Part shown: positions 42,715 to 55,647 of the stretch, one piece after another
Position numbering within the stretch: the stretch's first letter is position 1
Layout of the letters: each line of letters starts with the position of its first letter
Assembly: GCA_033064195.1 (NCBI GenBank)
Contig: JARBJD010000244.1
Span: 1-64,000 of the forward strand
DNA: 64,000 nt
Reading direction: 5' to 3'
Origin: Blattamonas nauphoetae
Taxonomy: Eukaryota; Preaxostyla; Oxymonadida
The notes under the pieces: model-generated
The model's database searches: none
What the model was told of the DNA's origin: nothing
The model's input: only the letters and a program-made list of their open reading frames with translations
Program-made: the position numbers and the translations under genes

Positions 42715-43367
42715 CAATTTTGATATTATGCATTGATCACAGACTTCTCAAAGTCTTTGTTGATAAGAGATTCCCACATGTTAGTTCTTCGGAGAGGAGC
42801 GAAATAAATGATCAATTATGCTGGCCCTCTCTGATATGTCATCTCTCGTTGCATCTACATCCTTCCCCAAGCACCATGAAACAAACGTTCACACAGAACA
42901 CAGCTGAAATGTTTGAGATAAAGCGAGGAGAAGGGATGGATACGATGAGAACGGCGAAGGGGTCGTAGGCATTGGAAGCTGAACCGCAATCAGGGCAAGT
43001 GGTTGTTGACTTGAGAATTGGAAAGGAGACGATGAACAAGAGGATAGAGAAATAATTGAAGTAATAACGACAGAGCGAAGAAAACAGAGAAAATAATAAA
43101 AAATCTTGCAGGGTTGACTGACCCCGACATCAGCAATCGATAGATTTCATAGGGGCTAATTATTCCTGCGAAAAATGAAGTTCAGATCCAACCATCTGTT
43201 CCCCAGAAAACAAACTTTAAAGTGCCCATACATCAAATCAATAATCACAGTCATTTCTGCGTTTGTGAGAATCCCAAATGATTCATGCTTTTGTTTCACG
43301 CTGTTGAGACCCTCGTGCTATGAAAGGAGAAAAGACGAGAATTGGAGAGAATGTGCAAATTCCCCGA
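42715..43367. other. Intergenic, no gene recognised
   Basis: Short frames only. One minus-strand frame (42839-43039) has a CPDCGSAS motif but no other support. Confidence 0.5.
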
Positions 43368-46300
43368 TCAGAGTCCAGCTTTTGTTCGCTGCATGTCCAA
43401 ATATTCATCGAAAGATGTGGCAAAGTCGAGGTTTTGAGAGACGTCATTCTCTTCAGCCTGCCCACGTTTGGCGAATGGGTTGAGCATTTTCCCAATATTC
43501 TGGAAGAACCCCCCTTTTTTTGGTTGTGGCTCGAGATCAATGCCTTTCAGACCACGCGAGGGCTTGTTCTGTGCTTGCGGGAAGAGGTGCTGTTCAAGCG
43601 AGGTCGCTCGGACGAGCCTGGAGAAGAGGAATCGTTGCGATGACGACGAGGGGACGACATCAAAGACCTTTTGTGGGAAGGGAGAGTACGACATGAGAAG
43701 GAGAGCAGTGTTGAAGAGGGACGGACGGCGAACTTCGACTTCTTTTCGGATGAGATCTTGGAAGAGAGAGGAGTCGAGTGTTTTTGGAGTTGACATATCC
43801 GACCCACCACTTCCAGCTTTCTGTCCACTCTGCTTGTGGAGGTTGTAGTGGTACTGTGCGGACACAAAGGCGCCTCCAAACCACAAAAATATTTCGTCTC
43901 CATTGTCCACAATCGCGTCAGACAACAAGTCGAACGATTCACCCGAACCAAACCGCTCAACAACATTCGATCGGACAGCGAAGAGCTTCGGAGATTCTTG
44001 AGCATCAGGCGATGACTTCTCAGTTTCCTCTTCTGGAGATGTACGCTGGGTAAGGATGGGAGTGGCTGATGAGAGGAAAATGAAGGAGCAATCAGCAAGA
44101 GACGGGGCCTGGCGGAGAGGTGGCCGACGTGTTGTGTCATAAAATTTTCGTCGCTGCGGAGGGAGAATGTTCCGAAGCGCATGTTTCCCATCCTTTTTCA
44201 CTTTTCCCGTTTTCGCACGAGGAGACTTATCTGATTGATCTTTCTCATCTCCGGATTTCTCAATTTGACTTTCTTTGTGGGGCAGCTTTGTCTCGCAAAC
44301 TCTGATTTCATCTGTTGCGAAGTACACACGTGGAACGATCATCTTTTCTGCCATTTCTTCGTCGCACTGCTCGAAGACTCTCCTTTTCATTTCGAGTTCA
44401 TCATCAGAAAGCTGCCTGTTCCCAAACAGGCGCCCGCTTCGGAGTGTGTAGAGAAGGAACGGGATGATGCGGAAGGGCGGGTAAGGTGAAGACGAACGAC
44501 GAGTGACTGGATAGAGACTTTGCGTATCTTGTGGAATGTTCAGCCCGAAGTAGATAGGCGATTGAGGGAGGAGACTGGACGAGAAGTTGAGTGGGATGCG
44601 TCGATCGTGTGGGATGGGGTAAGGATGAGTCGGTGACGCGCTTCTTTCCCGCCTGACCTTTCGAGTGGAGAGGAGTGTCGCAGTTGGAGTAAAAGATTCT
44701 GGAGTGACTGGTGGTGTGTTGTGCAGTAGTGCAGCATTTGGCAGACTCTCCACATACGGCGATTCGAGCATTTTGGCGAAGATGGCGTCGAGGCCGTCTT
44801 TGGCTTGTTCGACACGTGCCTTCTTCGTCTTCCGGAGGTCGTTGTCTTGTTGCTGTAGATGCTGCTGTCTGTAGACTGACCATTCCAGGCGGTACAAGTT
44901 TTCGTACATGTCGATTGCGTTGTGAAGTCCATCAAACGTGAAGAAGAAGGATTCTGGAGCGAGAGGGAGGGTAACACTGCCGTCTTGTGTTCTGATCTGA
45001 ATCGTATCGGGAAGGTCTTCGAACGAAAACTGGGATTCATTCTTCTTGTCTGCGTCGTTCTTCATCTTCGTAATCATCCTGTTCGTGTCGTACGTGATTC
45101 GCCTCTCTTTCTCATAAATCCTTTCTGTCTCATTCTTCATCCCCTTTGTCTCGACGTCCTTGATGAAGAACGGATGCTCAATCCACCGCAGAAGATCGCG
45201 TGTGAGTCCCACCATCGTTCGAAGAGGCGAGATTCGGTTGAGAAGGGCTGAAACGGTCTTTGTGCAGGGAATGATGTGGTTGATGACCCTTCGAATCGTC
45301 CGAAGTTGTCGTTTCGGTGGTTGTGTAGTCGAAGGATCTTCCCCTTTCTTTCGTGATGAATCGGAATCCACCATTTCGAATCGATCGAAGACAATCTGCA
45401 CAGTGCACGAGAGCGGGTGTAACATGCATTCACGTTGGATGGTCTCGTTCTTCACAATCTGATCGAACAACTTGTCTCTTTTCCGATCGTCGAGCATGAT
45501 CTCCATCTCTCGATCGAAGTCCTCCTGCAGCTTTTCATATGCCGTTTTCGGACGGGGTTCTGGAATCTGTTCCGAAGTTGCGACAGCCACAGGCTCAGAA
45601 TCGACCTCCGGCAGGACAGTGAGGAAGGAATCTGGTTCGGCAGAGGGAAGGATGGACGTTTGGAGTGGAGTGAAGTTGTTTGATGAGGCACCGACAGCAT
45701 CCGCTGGATGATCGAGAGGTTCCAGGACGGGAACAGACCGTTTGAGATGAGACATGCTGGGAGATCCGTGTGTGGTTGAGAAAGTCGTTGTTTGTGACTT
45801 TCCGATGACCTTCCGTTTGTTGCCCGGAGTGAGAATAACCACCGCGTTCCCCGGATCAGACGTGTCGATGTTGTCGAGATCGTGAGCCACAATCTCTTCT
45901 TTCATGCCGGCTGTGTCGGTTGATCCGGAACCAGCTGATGCTTCGTCGGCGGCGGATGAGTCCTCGTCCATTCCAGATTGGCCGGGCTTCCTTTTTGGTT
46001 TCACACGGCGGCGTCGCTTCTCTTTCTTGTCTCGCTTGATGGTCGGAGTTGACATGTCCGGGAGAGTCTGTGAATCTGATTCCGACTCTTTCGACGACGA
46101 TTCACTCTCGTTCCAAATCTGCCAGTCAGCGGAATCTTCAAAGTCACTCGAGGAATCAAACATCTCCTCTTTCACTCCCTTCGATCGAAGGACAGCGTTC
46201 CTCTTGTTGAGGCTCTCCTTCTGCATCTGCTTCCTCTTCTCAATCAGATCACGTCTCCTTGTCGAGATGAGCTGATATTGGATCGTCGAGTTATCATCCA

Positions 46301-48047
46301 GTCCAGACGAAGCCGACTGGAAAGAAATCGTGAAAGACGTGTTCGGGACAAGGTCGCTTAGAACAACACGAATGTCGCGGCGGTCGTGACTGGCTGTGAG
46401 GGAGATGATGCTGGGTCCGACGAGCGACGACACGTAGAACGGTGGTGAAACGTGGATCTGCATCACATACTTCGTCGAGAGCGGCTGAGATGTGAACGAT
46501 TGGAGAACAGTTGAGAAGGGATTTGCCATAAATGATGCAGATGAGAAGTGTTGTGAGATTGGTCGATCAGTTTCCAGAACTTCGGTCTGGATGTCGAGGT
46601 CGTCCTGATGTTGGGATGAATAATGGGAGAGTGTTGGGAGGAGCACAGTCCGCCCTCCGCAGTGCTTGTGAATGGAAGAAAACGAAGTCAGGTTCATCTT
46701 CCGTTCACCCACAAATACTCCGTTGATGAGAACACCATCCGTTTGAGCATTGCGACTGAGAAAAGTGAAATAATTCCGAGCCTCATGCTCAACTTCGGGG
46801 TTGGACACAAAGGAGGGCAGATAAACCACTTTATTCTGCTTTGAGGGAGTGGGGAGGGGTTCGGGGGTGTGAGTCAATGATGCTTGTGCGGAGTACGACG
46901 TGGCGATTGTTGTTGTTGCACCATCGCCACAGTTTGGAGGGCCGTTCGCAACGAGAATGACGTTGACTTGGTGGCAGGCTTGAGGACGGATGGGTTTAAA
47001 GGTGAAATGGGACAAAACCTGCGGGTAGTAAGGGGAGAGTTGGAGTTCGGAGAAGAGTGAGAGAGCGCGACTGAGTTCCACAGACACTGATAGAGCATCA
47101 CCAATGCGATGCCAATGAACGTCGCCATGTCGTGGAGTTCGGTTTATGAGAGAAAGGAAGACAGAGGCAAGTGCTTCGGCAGAATGTGAAGCTTCAACAA
47201 AAAAAGAGTTGATTCTGCCACAGATCATGGGAATTACTTCATGAAGATCAAAAGCTGGAATTCTTCCAGTTTTGAGTGCATCTAAGAATGTTGATAAGGT
47301 TTCAACATTGCAAAACTGGTGAAACGAGTCCAGGGATGATTCAGTGAGTGTAACGCAATCGATAGGGGCAGAAGAAGATGCACCTGTTTGAGGATTGAGT
47401 GAGTACAATGTGACAAGAGAAGTGAATGAGATAACAGAGACGAGAGCGTTTGGAGGAAGAGATTTGACGGTTGAGAGAATGGACTGAAATAAGAGCTGGA
47501 AAACATGTAGAAGAGCAACTACATACCTTGTATTCATCCGGAGTGAAGTTTCCATCCACAACAAAGATATGTGCAGGGGGCAATCCGTCTTCAAGAGGCA
47601 TAATCTTTGAGAATGACGATGGCTTTTCGTCCGTGAATTCGAATGAAGACAGTTTCAATTCTGGAAATTTCGGCAAAATGCTTTTGATAAGCTGATTAGC
47701 TTTCGATGGTTCGTTTTGCTTTATGATTTTCTTTGTACGTGGTAGAGAATTGATACAATGACAGAATGGGCATTCCCAACGATGAAGGCTTGGTTCAAAT
47801 GGCTCATCTGTGAGAAAATTCGACAAAAAGAACGTGATGGAATGAAATGAACATGTTGAATACCTCTATAGCTGAGTGGGGGTGCATAAATAGCTGAACA
47901 GAATGAACATGAGAGAGGTGGTCGTCCTTTGATAACTGGAACATGTTCATGGAAAAATGAGGAGTTATGGAAGAAGAGTCGATGTGCACCAAGATGTACA
48001 GATTCCGTGAAGGATGAATCAGTGCAGAATGGACTGGAGATCATCAT
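43368..48047 (-). CDS. Large divergent SEC23-like COPII coat protein
   Basis: About 1,520 residues, double the usual SEC23 (~770). Two introns near the 5' end were read by frame: SYR|DEPFEP (about 47815-47873) and DEYK|SILSTVK (about 47483-47525). Order: a zinc finger split by the first intron (CSFC ... WECPFCHCIN); a trunk/vWA-like domain from AHIFVVDGNFTPDEYK to LPPNALVSVISFTSLVTLY; HRIGDALSVSVELSRAL; and VNVILVANGPPNCGDG, parallel to the GGP..QGPG strand of SEC23. Then comes a beta domain, and a very long charged, Ser/Lys-rich insertion (about 480-950) not found in ordinary SEC23. Helical and gelsolin-like segments follow (NGDEIFLWFGG near 1390). It probably acts at ER exit sites; SEC24 is the alternative. 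The basic tail (KKGGFFQNIGKMLNPFAKRG) is unusual. Confidence 0.75.
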
Positions 48048-48097
48048 TTGATCTTGTGGAGGGCTGATCGATTTCAGTGAACGTACTCTGAATTGTA

Positions 48098-48582
48098 ATG
48101 CAAATTTTTCAGACCCTATTCACTGGGTATATCGTTATTTTGATCATTTCTTTGTTGATGATGTCTTCAATACCACAGTTTGACATTGTTTTAATGACTT
48201 TCTAAAATTCTTATTCAGGAACATCAGTTTTTATCTATATCCACTCTATTTGGTAACTACCACAATCCCTCTTTGCTTTTATGTATTTGGAAAGGACTTT
48301 TCTGAGTGGGTCTCATCGTTTCAATCGATCGGGTTTGGATTAACTATATCTCCTCAAGAACGAAATATATCCCCATCAAAACAGCAAACTGCTATTTATT
48401 GCGTATCGATGTGGATTGGATCGTTGTTTGGTGCGATTTTAGCAAGTCTTGATTGGGATATTCCGCAACAATATTATCCCTGGAATAGCTTCATCATGAG
48501 TCTTATCTGGACATTTTCTGGCCAGATATTCTTTTATATCACCAAATTCTTCAAAAATCACACCTCAAAAGTAAAAACTTGA
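48098..48582 (+). CDS. PIGF: GPI ethanolamine-phosphate transferase subunit PIG-F
   Basis: Small membrane protein of about 145 residues (animal PIG-F ~220). An in-frame join CCACA|GTTTG...TTCAG links MQIFQTLFTGYIVILIISLL to NISFYLYPLYLVTTTIPLCF. The C-terminal signature MWIGSLFGAILASLDWDIPQ then YYPWNSFIMS matches the WLGA...PLDWD.PWQ.WP motif of PIG-F. Predicted transmembrane helices surround it. PIG-F partners PIG-O and PIG-G to add phosphoethanolamine to GPI anchors in the ER. The start is uncertain: the ATG at 48098 lies inside what could be a 30-nt intron ending TTTTTCAG, in which case an upstream exon would overlap the promoter of the SEC23-like gene. Confidence 0.75.
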
Positions 48583-48777
48583 ACTCATTTCTAGCAATCG
48601 AACTTGTTTTTGTTTTGTTCTTCACTTCACCCCTATCATTATTTCAGGATCATCTAATTGTTATTTTGAACATTAAAAATTAGAAAAATCAGCCTCTTCT
48701 TCATGAACGTGAGAGAGATGATTGAGATCTGATCGGACCAAGTCATCTTTTCCCTTTTCCATCAATCAGTGTTCCGA

Positions 48778-49657
48778 ATGGATTTTCCAGAACAGCCAGA
48801 ACCATCATCATCACCAGGCGGTTTCACTGAACCCACTGCATTTGAAGAGTCTCATGTTGCCCAAGTTTACGACTTTATCGCGCCACACTTTAGTGGGACA
48901 CGCTACAAGCCGTGGCCTCAAATTGTGGCATTTCTGCAGACTTTTCAACCATATGCATTCATTGCAGATGTTGGATGTGGGAATGGGAAATATGAAGGAT
49001 GTAATGAGACAGCAGTCATGCACGGATCAGATCTGTGTGAGCATTCTGTTTTGAAGACGATTGAATAGGTCCCCCGAACTCCTCAAGTTTGCACAACAGA
49101 GAGGAATGCAATGTATAGTTTCAACAAACTTAAACCTGCCGTACCGTTCGCAGTCAATGGTATCACATTCGTTTGGTCAAATTTTGCGCTTAAGGATGGA
49201 TTTATCTCGATTGCAGTCATTCATCACTTTGACACTCCTCATCGCCGAAAGTTTGCTGTTCGAGAAATGGCAAGACTATTAAAGCCTGGAGGGAGAGGAC
49301 TTATCTATGTGTGGTCACTCGAAGGACAGGTTAGTGATTTGCTTTGTGATTATTTCCGGCAAGAATGGGAAATACACCACTCAAGACGCGATGGTTCATT
49401 GGTATTTTAAACCAGGAATGAAATCTGAAGCACCACTGCCTGCTCATGCTGAACACACAGAAAAAGGGATTCTTGTAGAGAGGTACTATCATCTATTTGT
49501 CAAAGGAGAGCTGGAACAACTCATACTCGATGATTCAATTGACGATCAGGATGCAGTTTCTGATACTGATGATAGAATACCACTTTCTGCCATTGTTGAC
49601 GTCATTCGGACAGGGTTTGACCATGATAATTGGTTGGTCGAAATTCAAAAGAAATGA
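48778..49657 (+). CDS. TRM9: TRM9/ALKBH8-type tRNA (uridine-34) carboxymethyl methyltransferase
   Basis: Four exons with introns of about 33-37 nt join into roughly 260 residues. Signatures: [20 protein letters not shown] near 22; the SAM-binding motif [13 protein letters not shown] near 67; [14 protein letters not shown] across intron 1; [22 protein letters not shown] across intron 2; [16 protein letters not shown] and [11 protein letters not shown]; then a C-terminal [14 protein letters not shown]. This is the stand-alone methyltransferase that makes mcm5U at the wobble base of tRNA; no AlkB domain is fused. It needs the small partner TRM112, not in this window. An upstream in-frame GTG at 48769 is not counted as a start. 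Confidence 0.93.
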
Positions 49658-49658
49658 T

Positions 49659-49960
49659 TCATCGAGTTCTTTGTTTCTGGCAAATTAACGACGTAAGTCC
49701 ACTTAAATAAATGTCAGAGATCAGACCGCTCTTATTTCGTTCATCCATTCTAAATCTCCCTAGCTTGATTTCTCCTCTATCAAATGCAGCAATTTCTGGA
49801 ACGGTTCCGAGTATTGATGGAGGAACTCTTTTTTGTTCCAATAAATGTTCGACAGCCTGCATCAACAGTTGAATTTTCACTGGCCAATTCTCTCTATGCT
49901 GCAATGTCGTATTGTGTTTCAATCCAAAATCCGAACCTGTATCCTTGTTTTTTTGACCAT
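49659..49960 (-). CDS. Small protein of unknown function (two exons)
   Basis: The minus strand carries a protein-like text, HRENWPVKIQLLMQAVEHLL then EIAAFDRGEIKLGRFRMDER. A 38-nt intron (GTTCGG...ATTGCAG) joins it to a start MVKKTRIQ at 49960, giving about 85 residues and avoiding overlap with the plus-strand gene at 49984. It is tail-to-tail with TRM9. The predicted fold is mainly helical and basic. An alternative splice of the last ~20 residues is possible. Family not recognised. Confidence 0.5.
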
Positions 49961-49983
49961 ATAATCTATTTCCTGTCTTCAGA

Positions 49984-51033
49984 ATGAATCGGCAATTGCA
50001 GAGACTCACTCCCTACCATTTTGAACCATTTTTCCGCGACTTCCACAAGAAATCCATATTCTCTGCTCAGAATCGTGACTTCATTGCAATGATGGTAAGT
50101 AATTTTTGTTCTTTTTATTCCCACAGCATTTTTCATCGGCTCCCCAACCATCACCTAACATCGCTCCCACAAACGGATACGAATTCTTTGCAATCGCCGT
50201 TCCAATCGACAATTACGAATTCACAATCCAATTTCTCGCTTCCCCTCTTGGACGTTTGCCATCTTATTCCTCAACCATTTGTTCAGAGCCACCACCACGA
50301 TTATATCCGATATACTCATTCATCCCACAAAACACACCCGTGTATCAATTGAGAATTCCACAACAGCGCTCTGCTCCGTTCTATTCGCCACAGACCAGTG
50401 TCATTTCCAATTCTTCTTCAACCCAATCACCAACTACCCATCTACCGATTACACAATCTTCAATAATCCCACAATCACTTCCTGCATTTCCTCAACAATT
50501 TCCACTAACCCCACAATCTCTTCCATTCCCAAGTGAGCCAATTCCTCTCCCCGCATTTCGTCCTCCACCAGAACCTGTCTTACTTCCCACAACTGACGCG
50601 GAAAGGAGCATCGCCCAAGCTCAAAAAGCACAGTTTTCACAGTTAGTTGAAAAGGAAATTCGACGTAACCCGGGACTCTCTCAAATGGTAGCCTGTATGT
50701 CCTTATCATTTCCGTTCACAGATTGGATTTAGCTGGCTCAAATAAATCTTCAGACGAAGACGAAATCAAAAGTACCCTGCTTGCCTTTGCACAAGCGGTC
50801 CAGGGTTATGTATGCTGTTCTTCTTCACTTCAATTCTTTTTCACAGGATGGTGCCTTTATAATCCCGATTCAGGATATGTCCTCTATTTATTCTCCATAC
50901 GAAGCTGGATTTTCCACAATCTGGGTATGTTTTTGATGATTATTTCATTGTGTCCCAGGAACGAAAAGGCCCAACTCTCACACCCTTTTTAAAGAACATT
51001 GCCGAGAGTATGTACACAGAAAAACCATCATAG
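49984..51033 (+). CDS. Pro/Gln/Ser-rich protein of unknown function
   Basis: Five exons inferred. The first ends FIAMM and joins HFSSAPQPSPN across a 31-nt intron; later joins give MVA|SGSNKSSDEDEIKS, FAQAVQGY|DGAFIIPIQDMSS and STIW|ERKGPTLTPFLKNIAES with stop at 51033, about 310 residues. The N-terminal 35 residues are aromatic and basic (RLTPYHFEPFFRDFHKKS). A YEFFAIAVPIDNYEF strand-like segment follows, then about 120 residues dominated by Pro, Ser and Gln, and a short charged helix (AERSIAQAQKAQFSQLVEKE). No known domain seen. Its start is 24 bp from the start of the small minus-strand gene. Confidence 0.55.
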
Positions 51034-51095
51034 TGTTCTCTGTTCGTTCTTCTTGATTTTATGTTCATGTGTGAAATGTTCGCAATGAATTGTTT

Positions 51096-54000
51096 TCAAA
51101 AAAACAGCAAAAAGTCCTTCAGCTTGTCTCGAACAGCATTCTTATTCTCCTCAAATGCATCAGGGTTGTTTGGATCAGCCATTTTCTGTTTGATAGATTG
51201 AATTAATTGATCAAGATCTGCAATAATAGTTTTTGGAGATAGGTTTCTCTCAGATCTCTCACGAACCGATTTGGATGGAGGGAACGATCGAGAAGACGGA
51301 CGTCGTACAGTGTCTGGCTTGTTTTCTGAATCACTCAGACTCGAGTGTGTCGAATCTTCATTCCATTCTCCATCACTTTGGGTCAATGCTCCACTATCCA
51401 GTTGCTCCAGACTCGTATCTTCGGTTGGGGACACATCGGATTTGGTTTGTCTTCTCTTCACCTCGTCTGTGAGATGAAGATGAACAAAAAGAGAGTTCAG
51501 ATGTGGGATGACGGATTGATTTTGGTCTGAAAGAGAGAGAATTTCCTTGACAAATTGTGTTTGTGTAATTTGTGTCCATTCTTGTTCATCAGCAATCAGA
51601 CTTCGGAGATGCTCTTTGTGGCGAGATGTGTCCGAGCGAGGATGAGAGGAAGACCCCGTCTCACTCATGATAGGTCTCAAGATGGAGTCAGGCAAAGGAG
51701 AGGACTCAAAAATGCTTGAGACAAGACGAGATGTTTGGAGGAGTGTCGGAGTGAGGGTTGACTCCGATGTGGGATCGGAGATGTCATCGATCCGGTTTGA
51801 TCGATTCTTCGGTGTTTGAATGTCGGGAGGTAGAACAGAGAGAAGATTGATCACCAAAGTGAGAGAGTTAATGTACGCGATGGCGTATTCTTGTGCATGA
51901 GAACTCGGTGGAGTGACAGATGCAATTGACTCAAGAAGTGACAGAACACGAATGGGAGTGACCAGTGTTTGGACAGATGGCGTTTGAGGCTGGAGAGTGG
52001 TGTGACTGAAAGGAGGAATTGGAGAGAGGAGAGGAGAAATGGAAAGAAGAAAGTTTATAAGTGCTGGGAAGAATGTTGTTGGCGATGAGGCGGACGATGA
52101 GAAAGACGAGGAGAGAGAGACCAGAAGAGAAGGAAGCCACAACGAGAGAACGCGAACTGCAAGTGTAACTATTCGACTGTGAAATGCATAATGAGCATCA
52201 AGCTGCTCCTCTCTGTTTGGAATTCTTCCGTTGTCGATGACAATTGCGGCATTTCGAAGGGAGACGAACGGGTGTTCTTTCGCATTCTGGAGAAGTTCAA
52301 AGAGGCCGATGACAACTTTGTCTTTAATCCGTTCATTTTGAACTGTGAGGAGCTCTCCCACGCCAAGTGCTTCTAACCATTCCAATCCAAAGAGGACCGA
52401 GAGAGGGAGCGGATGAGAATGTGAAGACCTTGACGTTTGTGTGGGGACAAATGATGAAGATCCTCGAAATGACTGGCTTCCACTTTCATTGAAAGAAGTG
52501 TCCAATTGAGTCTTGTCCCTTAGAATGCGGTTGTCTTCATTCACCCATTCTTCCATCCATTCTTCAACCTCCTCCTTCTCTGCACACCCATACACTTCAA
52601 CAAATGCCATGATCGTTGATATTAGTTGTTCTGTCGGGAGCGTGGAAATGTTTGGTGTCCAAGCGTGAAGTTTGGAGAGTTCCGGATTGTTTGATTCAAC
52701 TTGAGACTCCCATCCAGCCTGAGGCTTCTTTCCGAGTTTCCAAGTCTCCATTTGATCGGAGATCGTCAGAGTGCTTGTCTGTGTTTGAGCTTTAATCAGC
52801 TGAGGCCACCGTGTGGAAGGAATGCTCTTTGCTAGTTTTGCTGGCGGGGAGGAGAGAAAGAGAAGAGAGGATGGAATGACTGACGGGACGGTCATGGCCG
52901 AGGGACTTGACTGTGTTGTCTGAGGTGGGAGACAGAGAAGAGAGCGTGGGGTGAAAACATGAGCACCAAGAATCTCCACAAAGTCAGTGGGAAACAATGA
53001 AGAACATGATGAAAGGACAAAGATGAGAGAATGGAATAGAGTTTGGAGATTCAGAGATGCTGATTTCGTTTGATGATTCTTCTTTAGTTCTTCCATCACT
53101 CCCAATCCGAACAGCCCAAACGCACTTTCTCGATCGAGCCTGTCTTGTGGACTACCTTCGCGTTTTGAGATGGAGGCATGCAGCTGCTTTGTCTCGCTTT
53201 CGTTTTGACGAGATGCGACGAGTGGAATATGATATCCAAGAAGAATCGATAGGACGGTTAAGAGAAGTTGTGTGCGAGGAGAGAATGTGACGAGGGGTGA
53301 TTGTGAAATGATGGCTGTCGATGGGGTGGATGTGATGAGGAGAGAGAGGAGAATGGACGAGAGATTGCGGACGAGCAACGAGTGAGAAGACTGCTGAGTC
53401 GAGAAGAATGGAGATTTGAGGGATTCGGGTGAGAGGATGGAAAAGAGGAGAGCAGATTCTGTCTCATGTCCAGGATGGTGGGAGAAGAAGTGAAGCATCG
53501 AGGCAAGGAAGAAGGAGATGATGTGAGAAGTGCGAGATGGTGGTAGTTCAGTGTCGTGTTGTGGACTGGTGATGGAACGTTCTTGAGATGGAATCAAAAG
53601 GAATGGAGAGAGATTTGTGAAAGATTGGAGAGCGATGAAGATGGTATTGGCTGCCTCACCTTGAAGAGATTCACCGACTTGCTGGAAAGCAGAGAAGAGG
53701 AGAGACGAAGACACAGATGGGAGGGTGAAGTGCATTGATTCGAGATGGCTTCCAGGAAAGAGATGCGGTCGACAAAAATGACTATCAATCTGAACTCCTT
53801 TGGAGAGAAAATGGCAGAGTGAACGAAAGGCACCATTGATGTAGATGCGAGGGGATAGCGACAGGACTGCTGTGAGAGCAGATCGTTGACGAGGAGTGGT
53901 GTCTGGAAGTGCTGGCTTGGGATCGGTGAGAAATGATGAGATTCGGCTCAAGTCATCGAAGATGAGGCAGAGGAGAGCCTCGCTGATGGAAGTCGTTGTG

Positions 54001-55647
54001 AAAGAGAAGAAATCAGGTCGAAGCGAGACAGGACCAACGTCAATGCTCCATTCTTTTTTGTCTTTTTTCTTCTGTTTCTGTGAGTCAGTTTCATCAAGAC
54101 CAGACGAGAGTTGAGCAAATAGCGTAATGAATTGCTTACAGGTTAAATGGAGTCGCTCCTTCAGAGTTGTGACTTCTGAAAGCAGTTGGCTTGTGTCTGC
54201 CTCCATCTCGCCTGTTGATGAGGGAGTAAAAGTGTCAAACGAATAACCATACACAAATGCAACAAGTCTGATGATGTGAGGAAGACTGGAGAAAAGGGCT
54301 TCAACGAGATGTGGTGACGTTGTGAGAGTGCCAGTGACTTTGAGAAGGATGGCGATCAAAAAACGGAGCATTTTCGAAGAGGGATCAAAGAGAGAAGAGG
54401 AGGCGACCGTCGATGAGGACGATGGGGCGTCCGGAAAGAGGAGCGGGGAGACAGACGACAAACTGGCAACGATTGCCGCTTCGTCGACATTCGGTGGATG
54501 TCGGAGAGGGAGGATAGTCTGCAAGAATGAAGTGGCCGTGTGATGAGAAAGCTGAGTGAGTAACGAGCCGACGATGTTGAGAAGACTCGGGCTTGGCTGC
54601 TCAACAAAAGAGAGCAAGTCAATGACTCCACTGATTCCTCTCCAGCACGTTGAAACAGTCACACTTCGAGCAAACTTGGCTTGGGAATACCGAGACAGGC
54701 AGGATGATGCGGGATATGGAGTTAGTGTGGAGACGGGAGATGTTTGAGGAGCAGGAGCGTCGGGGGGATGTCGAAGAATTTGGTAGGCGAGAATTCGACA
54801 ATGTTTGAGGATGCAGGTGATCCAAGTGTTGAGTGAGTCTTGGAAGTTTTGTGCACAACCTTCAATTAACATTGATATTGATGCTCCAAATGTCGAGCAT
54901 GTCTTTGTGATGGCTTTGAACAGAGGGATCAGTTCTGTCGACTGAGTTTGGTCTACATTTGATTCAAAGTGGGAAGAAATTGAGAGAAGACGGATGAGTG
55001 CATAGATTGAGTGAAGAAAAAGTGGAATTGGATCCAACGATACACATGATTGGAAAGATTTGAGGAGTGGATGATGGGGTTGTTGGTTTGGAGGAATAAC
55101 AAAGGTTGAAGGCTCGATAGGAAGTGATTGAATAAGAGACTGAACATTTCCAAACGTTGGAAGGAGAGAAAGCAGTGATTGAGAGAGCAAAGAGATGTTG
55201 TTTGATATGTTTGAAGTAGTTTGTTGATTTGAGGCGGTAGAAATTAATGTGAGAGATGAAAGGAAAACAGTTGTGAACTATTGAGACAATAGATGACAGT
55301 GAATAAAAATTACAGGATGAGCATACGGTAAATAGGATATGACTGAGACTTTCTCTTGACGTATCGAGAGAGCTTAGTGACTGGGTAAAGTCGGATCGTC
55401 GAAGAGTAACTTGTAAAAAGTTATTGAAGATGATTGTAAGATTGATTACTTTGGGGAGTAATTGATTGTCATCATTGTCTTTCGATTTGATTGATTGATG
55501 CGACGAAGATGCGATTATCTCAACAAATCTCCGGATATCTCCCAACTTGAGGTTCTGGGCATCAGAAGCTGATTGGCTAAATACGGAATCTGCAAGAATA
55601 TGATCTGTAGCAAGGATATTTTGAAGTTGACTGAATGGATCAATCAT
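51096..55647 (-). CDS. Very large helical-repeat-like protein of unknown function
   Basis: The main frame (55190-51096) has no ATG at its head and continues upstream; a ~49-nt intron (GTATGCTCATCC...CTCAATAG) joins it to an exon beginning MIDPFSQLQNILATD at 55647. Total about 1,500 residues. The composition is Leu/Ser-rich with many short amphipathic helices (LNTWITCILKHCRILAYQIL, LIAILLKVTGTL, LRNAAIVIDNGRI), suggesting an alpha-solenoid such as HEAT repeats, broken by Ser-rich loops. The C-terminus is acidic, then helical (DLDQLIQSIKQKMADP, KDKLKDFLLFF-like). No signature domain recognised. Divergent from the giant surface protein (158 bp between starts). Confidence 0.7.

Noticed and set aside
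42839-43039. Small Cys-containing secreted protein
   Set aside because: Single CxxC and no start context or homologue; insufficient support.
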